Source: an uncultured Clostridia bacterium
GTDB lineage: Bacteria; Bacillota; Clostridia; Peptostreptococcales; Anaerovoracaceae
Reading direction: 5' to 3'
Assembly: GCA_937889655.1 (NCBI GenBank)
Contig: CALBZG010000181.1
Coordinates: 1-10,838, forward strand
DNA length: 10,838 bases
Below, in pieces: positions 7,184 to 10,838 of this stretch. Each line of letters starts with the position of its first letter. The first letter of the stretch is position 1. The notes below the pieces were generated by a model. The model saw nothing but the letters and a program-made list of their open reading frames with translations. It was not told the DNA's origin and did no database searches. The position numbers and the translations under genes were made by a program.

Positions 7184-7939
7184 TCATTGTGTCATCAATG
7201 TCGAAATAGCTTCTTCCATGCTATACATATTACGGTTTTTATTCATGATCCATTTAGCTGCATAAATGGCTCCCTGACCAAATGCAGCTCTGTTCAATGA
7301 TTCATGCTTAATCCTTATGGTTTGATTTGGCAAACCAAAAATAACTTCATGTGTACCAACGACACCGCCCACGCGGACTGAATTGACATGTTCCACCGGG
7401 TCCAGCCCAAGATCTTTTGCGATTCTTAAGGCCGTGCCAGACACGTCTTTTTTCTCTCTAAAATGCTCTTCCACTATCTCGATATCGGCATATGGTGTGA
7501 CTTTTTTCAACATTTTACTCACCTCAATCAAAAAATTGATTCCTAGAGTAATATTAGGAGAGTATAGCACGGCTGTTTTTTCGCTCAAGCTATGCAGCAG
7601 ACTAAACTCTTCGGTGCTATAATTTGACACTGCCGATACGATGCGTATTCCTTCCAGCACGGAGTTTTTGTATTCCTTGACCGAACAAGAATGCGAAAAA
7701 TCAATTATCACATCCACTTTGTTCTCTTTATAGAATTTATCAAAATCCATATTCTGAATGGAAAAAATCTCTCCCTCTTTATGTTCATGTCCTAGAAGCG
7801 TGCTTGAATATTCTCCCTGATTCTTATTGGATTTTCTCACTACCCAGCAAAGATCAATATCATCATTCTTAATTAATTCGTTGGCTACAACCGATCCGGT
7901 TCTCCCAAAGCCAAACAATCCAACAGCAATTTTTTTCAT
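7184..7939 (-). CDS. DapB-like reductase (dihydrodipicolinate reductase family), divergent
   Basis: A 251-residue protein with the DapB fold throughout. It has an N-terminal Rossmann motif GLFGFGRTG (7-15), VIIDFSHS (77-84) in place of the usual DFT/DFS, and PNITLGINFL (128-137), the counterpart of ANFSVGVN. Next is EIVEEHFREKKDVSGTAL (154-171), and the C-terminal RVGGVVGTHEVIFG (189-202) and HESLNRAAFGQGAI (212-225). DapB reduces tetrahydrodipicolinate on the way to diaminopimelate and lysine. His159 and Lys163, the catalytic pair of E. coli DapB, are present. His160 is Phe, the DAPSGTA loop has lost one residue (DVSGTA), and the TTG loop is replaced by AVSNYS. A changed substrate is therefore possible, so I give no dapB symbol. 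AAGGAGG lies 7 nt upstream. It is the first gene of the riboswitch unit. Confidence 0.8.
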   Translation of the reverse strand: MKKIAVGLFGFGRTGSVVANELIKNDDIDLCWVVRKSNKNQGEYSSTLLGHEHKEGEIFSIQNMDFDKFYKENKVDVIIDFSHSCSVKEYKNSVLEGIRIVSAVSNYSTEEFSLLHSLSEKTAVLYSPNITLGINFLIEVSKMLKKVTPYADIEIVEEHFREKKDVSGTALRIAKDLGLDPVEHVNSVRVGGVVGTHEVIFGLPNQTIRIKHESLNRAAFGQGAIYAAKWIMNKNRNMYSMEEAISTLMTQ

Positions 7940-7977
7940 TTGAAGTCCTCCTTATACTGCTTTGGCTTCCGACCTTA

Positions 7978-8013
7978 CAAAAACATAAAGCTGCAGAGAA
8001 ACATCTGCAGCTT
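7978..8013 (-). terminator. Riboswitch expression-platform terminator
   Basis: On the minus strand AAGCTGCAGA (8013-8004), a 6-nt loop and TCTGCAGCTT (7997-7988) make a perfect 10-bp stem. It is followed by TATGTTTTTG. It sits between the aptamer and the DapB-like gene, so it ends transcription before the gene when formed. A further perfect hairpin GTACAA-N3-TTGTAC (8047-8033) lies between aptamer and terminator. Confidence 0.85.
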
Positions 8014-8054
8014 AAAAACATGCTACAATTAAGTACAATAATTGTACAATAATA

Positions 8055-8175
8055 CTTCTCTTCTTCGCTTACGAGATTAGCTGACGGATTCGGGTCGAAA
8101 AGTTGACCCTACACATAATTGTGATTCACCCCAAAAAATTGGTTCTCCCGCTCCATACCAGGATTCAGCGCGCAT
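8055..8175 (-). promoter_or_regulatory. Cyclic di-AMP riboswitch aptamer (ydaO-yuaA class)
   Basis: The minus-strand RNA contains the conserved blocks of the ydaO motif in order: CGCTGAATCC (8170-8161), CGGGAGAACCA (about 8150-8140), TTTTTTGGGGTGAATC, a variable stem, and TAGGG paired with CCCG. These are followed by AATCCGTCAGCTAATCTCG (about 8090-8072) and the closing strand AAGCG. This matches the T. tengcongensis aptamer block for block as I remember it. The family binds two c-di-AMP molecules and usually lowers expression of the downstream gene when ligand is present. The terminator just downstream fits an OFF switch. The regulated genes here are the DapB-like reductase and the glycosyltransferase, not one of the well-known targets (K+ transporters, cell-wall hydrolases). 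Confidence 0.92.
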
Positions 8176-8179
8176 TTTT

Positions 8180-8209
8180 ATTATATGTAGTTTAATAAAA
8201 AAGCGGGAA
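8180..8209 (-). promoter_or_regulatory. Promoter of the riboswitch-controlled unit
   Basis: A perfect -10 TATAAT (8185-8180) places the start point near 8173, at the first bases of the aptamer. The best -35 is poor (TTCCCG, 8209-8204, 18-nt spacer) and lies inside the 3' arm of the upstream terminator. Confidence 0.55.
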
Positions 8210-8229
8210 GTTAAAATATAACTTCCCAC
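8197..8229 (-). terminator. Rho-independent terminator upstream of the riboswitch
   Basis: Minus-strand GTGGGAAGTTA (8229-8219), a 5-nt loop and TAACTTCCCGC (8213-8203) give an 11-bp stem with one G-U pair. It is followed at once by six Ts. It would end transcription coming from the DUF2007 gene (and thrS) and insulate the riboswitch unit. Confidence 0.88.
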
Positions 8230-8273
8230 CCCAGAAGCCAAAACTCTTGAAAACGAAATACATCGTCCAACCG

Positions 8274-8338
8274 TTTATTGCATATATTCAATATAACTAT
8301 GTTCTATATTAACAGATTATTCTGGATAATGCAATAAA
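8274..8338. repeat. AT-rich inverted-repeat element in the 8236-8382 non-coding stretch
   Basis: TTATTGCAT (8275-8283) and ATGCAATAA (8329-8337) are perfect 9-bp inverted repeats. The similarity extends inward as TAT-Y-CA with one bulge. Two smaller dyads lie between them: AATATA/TATATT (8290-8295, 8305-8310) and CAGA/TCTG (8313-8316, 8321-8324). As RNA this would fold into a compact three-way junction. A weak promoter-like pair (TTGCAT, 17 nt, TGTTAATAT) overlaps it on the minus strand. I see no coding sequence in 8236-8382. Confidence 0.4.
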
Positions 8339-8382
8339 AAGATGGCCCCTCAGCCTTGCACTCAGCCGCAACTTAGACGAGA

Positions 8383-8670
8383 TCAGACACCGTCTTCAAA
8401 TTTCACATCCTCGCATTCCTCCAAAGGCACTGCAACGATGATGTTTCTGGCATCTTCCAGGGTTTCTTCAGGAACAAATATTTCAATTGGAAATGCAACA
8501 CTCTTACCCATGGCAATTTCCAGAAAATTACTGGCGCCCCTATATTTTTTTATACACGGGATCCCTTCGCTCCTCAATTTTGATTCAAAAATATCTGCTT
8601 CCATGCTGTCTTTGACCGTGCAAAGATAAACGCCTCCGCCCCACTCTTTGTGTTCCTTTACTCCAAACAT
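8383..8670 (-). CDS. Small DUF2007-type putative signal-transducing protein
   Basis: A 95-residue protein starting MFGVKEHKEWGGGVYLCTV. The core resembles DUF2007 (putative prokaryotic signal transducing protein): a strand, DSMEADIFESKLRSEGIPCIKK, a variable loop, then FPIEIFVPEETLEDARNII. Such proteins have a small ferredoxin-like fold and no established biochemical role. An ATG at 8685 would add five residues but has no Shine-Dalgarno. GGAGG lies 6 nt upstream of the ATG at 8670, which decides the start. The C-terminal LEECEDVKFEDGV is acidic. It lies after the thrS terminator with no clear promoter of its own, so it may live on read-through. Its own transcript probably ends at the 8197-8229 terminator. 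Confidence 0.7.
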   Translation of the reverse strand: MFGVKEHKEWGGGVYLCTVKDSMEADIFESKLRSEGIPCIKKYRGASNFLEIAMGKSVAFPIEIFVPEETLEDARNIIVAVPLEECEDVKFEDGV

Positions 8671-8711
8671 GACAAACCTCCGCATATCGATTGATTGAAT
8701 CGTGCTATCAT

Positions 8712-8746
8712 TTTTAAAAAAGAGCAGACTTTGAATCCGCTCTTTT
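8712..8746 (-). terminator. Rho-independent terminator after thrS
   Basis: Minus-strand AAAAGAGCGGA (8746-8736), loop TTCAAAG and TCTGCTCTTTT (8728-8718) form an 11-bp stem with one G-U pair, followed by a T run and then A-rich sequence. It starts about 36 nt after the thrS stop. Confidence 0.85.
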
Positions 8747-8767
8747 AATAATTCACTAATATCTGTT

Positions 8768-8789
8768 TACTCTATAGGTACTCTATAGG
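8768..8789. repeat. 11-bp perfect tandem duplication over the thrS stop codon
   Basis: TACTCTATAGG occurs twice head to tail (8768-8778 and 8779-8789). One copy contains the thrS TAG stop (8785-8783). Removing one copy would leave the same reading frame and stop, so the duplication looks neutral. Confidence 0.9.
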
Positions 8790-10528
8790 CTTTTAGATTT
8801 GATTTCCTCAAGCAGTTTTTCTGCAAAATCATTTACTGACATGACCCCCAGCTCTCCGGCCTTGGATGACCTCACCGTCAGCGTTCCGGCTTCAACTTCT
8901 CTTTCACCGATCACACCGATGTAGGAAGCTCTCTCGTTCCTGGCTTCCCTCAGCTTATAGCCTATTTTCTCATTCCTGATGTCAAGTTCCACCCTAAGGC
9001 CCATTTCTTCCAGCTTTTTGCCTGTTTCCAAAGCATAATCGATGAACTTGTCTGTGACCGTCAGGAGTTTGACCTGCACCGGAGCCAGCCAGAGCGGGAA
9101 TTTGCCGGCAGTATGCTCCGTCAGTATACCGATGAACCTCTCGATGGAGCCGAATATCACCCGGTGTATCATGATCGGCCGATGCTTCTCCCCATCTGCG
9201 CCTACATAGCTCAGGTCGAAGCGCTGAGGCATCTGAAAGTCCAGCTGGATCGTTCCGCACTGCCATGTCCTTCCAATGGAATCCTCCAGATGAAAGTCGA
9301 GCTTAGGTCCATAAAAAGCACCGTCGCCTTCATTGATGATGTATGGTACAGCAGCCCCATCCATTGCTTCCTTCAAGGCCGATTCCGCCATCTCCCAATC
9401 CTCGTCGGAGCCCATGGAGTCCTCCGGTCTTGTTGAAAGCTCTATATGGTATTTGAATCCGAATAGATTGTAAACATAGTCGATGAAATTATAAACACCC
9501 AGTATTTCTTCCTTGATCTGATCCGGCAGCATGAAAATATGAGCATCATCCTGTGTGAAGGTCCTGACTCTCATCAGACCGTGTAAAGCTCCTGACAATT
9601 CGTGTCTGTGAACCTGCCCCAATTCGCCCACTCTGATCGGGAAGTCCCTATACGAGTACATCTTCCTTTTATAGGACAGCAAAGCCCCTGGACAGTTCAT
9701 CGGTTTAATTGCATAATCCCCGTCATCTATTTTAGTAAAGTACATATTGTTCTTGTAGTGGTCCCAGTGTCCTGACGTATGCCACAATTCCTCGGATAAA
9801 ATCAATGGCGTCTTGATTTCTTGATATCCCCTCTTCCTGTGCTCACTACGCCAGAAATTTTCAAGTTCGTTCCTTATGACCATTCCATTCGGCATAAAGA
9901 ATGGGAAACCCGGACCTTCTTCCAAAATCGTAAACAGATCCATTTCCTTGCCGATTTTTCTGTGATCTCTTCTTTTGGCTTCCTCGATCCTATTGATATA
10001 CTCATCCAGAGCCTCCTGGGAAGGGAAAGCTGTGGCATAAATTCTCTGCAGCATTTTGTTTTTCTCGCTGCCCCTCCAATACGCTCCGGCGACGCTCATC
10101 AGTTTGAAGGCTTTGACCTGACCGGTGCTGTCAAGATGCGGACCTGCGCAAAGATCCGTAAAGTCGCCCTGTTTATAAAAAGAGATAATGGAGTCCGCAG
10201 GAAGATCCTTGATAAGCTCGACTTTATAAGGCTCTTTGTAATCCTCCATCAGTTTAATGGCTTCCTCCCTTGACAGCTCGAATCTCTCCAAAGGATAATT
10301 GGCGCCGATGATTTTCTTCATTTCCTTATGTATGGCCGGAAAATCGTCTTCGCTGAATCTGTATTCCGAATCTATATCATAGTAGAATCCGTTTTCTATT
10401 GCCGGCCCGATGGCCAGCTTGGCATCCGGCCAGAGATGTTTGATCGCCTGAGCCATTATATGTGAAGCAGTATGTCGATATTTCAATCTTACCTGCTCAT
10501 CTTCGAAATTTAGTTTTTCTTTTGCCAT
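8783..10528 (-). CDS. thrS: Threonyl-tRNA synthetase lacking the TGS domain
   Basis: A 581-residue class II aminoacyl-tRNA synthetase charging tRNA-Thr. It begins directly with the editing domain: HTASH (19-23) with DLCAGPHL (C127, H131) forms the HxxxH...CxxxH site that removes mischarged Ser. The catalytic core has the zinc ligands C279 (MNCPG), H330 (DDAHIF) and H455 (MIHR), motif 2 (VHRHELSGALHGLMRVR) and motif 3 around GSIERFIGILTE. The anticodon-binding domain covers about 475-581. E. coli ThrRS is 642 residues, and the missing part is the N-terminal TGS domain of about 60 residues. No coding sequence for it lies upstream. I chose the ATG at 10528: AGGAGG is 6 nt upstream, while an ATG at 10546 has none. 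A consensus promoter and no T-box precede it; a terminator follows. Confidence 0.97.
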   Translation of the reverse strand: MAKEKLNFEDEQVRLKYRHTASHIMAQAIKHLWPDAKLAIGPAIENGFYYDIDSEYRFSEDDFPAIHKEMKKIIGANYPLERFELSREEAIKLMEDYKEPYKVELIKDLPADSIISFYKQGDFTDLCAGPHLDSTGQVKAFKLMSVAGAYWRGSEKNKMLQRIYATAFPSQEALDEYINRIEEAKRRDHRKIGKEMDLFTILEEGPGFPFFMPNGMVIRNELENFWRSEHRKRGYQEIKTPLILSEELWHTSGHWDHYKNNMYFTKIDDGDYAIKPMNCPGALLSYKRKMYSYRDFPIRVGELGQVHRHELSGALHGLMRVRTFTQDDAHIFMLPDQIKEEILGVYNFIDYVYNLFGFKYHIELSTRPEDSMGSDEDWEMAESALKEAMDGAAVPYIINEGDGAFYGPKLDFHLEDSIGRTWQCGTIQLDFQMPQRFDLSYVGADGEKHRPIMIHRVIFGSIERFIGILTEHTAGKFPLWLAPVQVKLLTVTDKFIDYALETGKKLEEMGLRVELDIRNEKIGYKLREARNERASYIGVIGEREVEAGTLTVRSSKAGELGVMSVNDFAEKLLEEIKSKSL

Positions 10529-10555
10529 TGAGGTCCTCCTGATCATCTATTTATT

Positions 10556-10575
10556 TTGTATATAAAAATATACAA
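10556..10575 (-). other. Perfect AT-rich hairpin in the thrS leader
   Basis: TTGTATAT, a 4-nt loop and ATATACAA make an 8-bp perfect dyad within the approximately 60-nt thrS 5' leader, about 17 nt upstream of the AGGAGG. There is no T run after it, so it is not a terminator. It could be an operator, an RNA-stabilising hairpin or a chance AT-rich palindrome. Confidence 0.45.
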
Positions 10576-10596
10576 TATACACTTCTTAACTATACC

Positions 10597-10624
10597 ATTA
10601 TAAAACATAACTTGCAATTGTCAA
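10597..10624 (-). promoter_or_regulatory. Consensus sigma-A promoter of thrS
   Basis: Minus-strand TTGACA (10624-10619), a 16-nt spacer and TATAAT (10602-10597) are both perfect hexamers. Transcription would start near 10590, leaving a leader of about 60 nt. That is too short for the T-box that usually controls thrS in Firmicutes, and no T-box sequence is present up to the window edge. Confidence 0.82.
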
Positions 10625-10726
10625 TGCCGCTCAGACAGGCTCCCCGACGTGATAATATTGACATTATAAAGCGTTTCTATTAACCTATGATTAAATTATT
10701 TTACCTTAAAGTTAATTCGGGCTCCA

Positions 10727-10755
10727 TTGCCCTTCGCTCCGATAGATCTTAAAAT
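10727..10755 (+). promoter_or_regulatory. Possible promoter of the divergent gene at the right edge
   Basis: TTGCCC (10727-10732), a 17-nt spacer and TAAAAT (10750-10755, 5 of 6 consensus) precede the gene start at 10813. The start point would be near 10762 with a leader of about 50 nt. I see nothing else I can support in the 10625-10812 stretch. Confidence 0.4.
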
Positions 10756-10812
10756 GATGCTGTAAAGTGAACAAATCCATCAAAAGATGATTACGAAAGG
10801 TAGGAAAATTAA

Positions 10813-10838
10813 ATGCAAACATTAAAAATAGGTGAGAT
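10813..10838 (+). CDS. Start of a divergent gene, possibly a MerR-family regulator
   Basis: Only eight complete codons are visible: MQTLKIGE, followed by AT of a codon that would be Ile or Met. AAAGG-TAGG lies about 8 nt upstream of the ATG. The pattern M-x-x-L-K-I-G-E-[IM] is common at the start of MerR-type regulators, where it leads into the winged-helix domain. The fragment is too short for a firm call. It is divergent from thrS across about 285 nt. Confidence 0.35.

Noticed and set aside
7940..8180. Lysine riboswitch, suggested by the downstream DapB homologue
   Set aside because: The conserved blocks (GAACCA, TGGGGTGAATC, CCGTCAGCTAA) are those of the ydaO c-di-AMP class, not the lysine riboswitch.
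8341..8382. Terminator directly after the DUF2007 gene (GGCTGAG repeats, then five Ts)
   Set aside because: Only 3-4 bp stems can be drawn; the 8197-8229 hairpin is far better.
8671..8685. Longer DUF2007 protein from the ATG at 8685
   Set aside because: No ribosome-binding site upstream; GGAGG lies between the two ATGs and serves the one at 8670.
10529..10546. ThrRS start at the ATG at 10546
   Set aside because: The AGGAGG lies downstream of it and is spaced for the ATG at 10528; the extra residues match nothing in the family.
10711..10740. GGGC/GCCC hairpin as a terminator or operator
   Set aside because: Four base pairs, no T run on either strand.
10529..10812. T-box leader for thrS
   Set aside because: No T-box sequence or specifier stem on the minus strand; the consensus promoter leaves only about 60 nt of leader.

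Overview
The window looks like chromosomal DNA from an anaerobic low/mid-GC Firmicute of the class Clostridia. The evidence is the ylxM-ffh-rpsP-khpA-rimM-trmD gene order, strong AGGAGG ribosome-binding sites throughout, a PLP-homeostasis gene (yggS/ylmE) next to an HlyD-like gene, and a ydaO-type cyclic-di-AMP riboswitch. I cannot name a genus. Every complete gene is on the minus strand; only a gene start at the extreme right edge is on the plus strand.

Read in the direction of transcription (right to left): 10838-10529 is a divergent promoter region between a plus-strand gene entering at 10813 and thrS. It carries a consensus sigma-A promoter for thrS and no T-box. thrS (10528-8783) encodes a ThrRS that lacks the N-terminal TGS domain and ends in a good terminator. 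A small DUF2007-type gene (8670-8383) follows. The 443-nt gap 8382-7940 holds an AT-rich inverted-repeat element, a strong terminator, a promoter, a c-di-AMP riboswitch and that riboswitch's own terminator.

The riboswitch controls a two-gene unit: a DapB-like reductase with an altered active-site region (7939-7184) and a GT-A/GT2-like glycosyltransferase (7173-5914), 10 nt apart. This unit looks more AT-rich than its neighbours. I see no established pathway that pairs these two proteins, so it is the best candidate here for an undescribed system, perhaps an osmolyte or envelope function.

sppA (5802-4681), a membrane-anchored signal peptide peptidase, has its own extended -10 promoter. Next comes a promoter flanked by two near-identical palindromes 53 bp apart. 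It drives the secretion/translation operon ylxM-ffh-rpsP-khpA-rimM-trmD, followed by an HlyD-like membrane protein gene and yggS, which runs off the left edge. These genes are tightly packed, with overlaps or 0-65 nt gaps, so SRP targeting, ribosomal protein S16, 30S maturation, tRNA m1G37 methylation and an envelope/PLP segment are probably co-transcribed. rplS, the usual partner after trmD, is not there.
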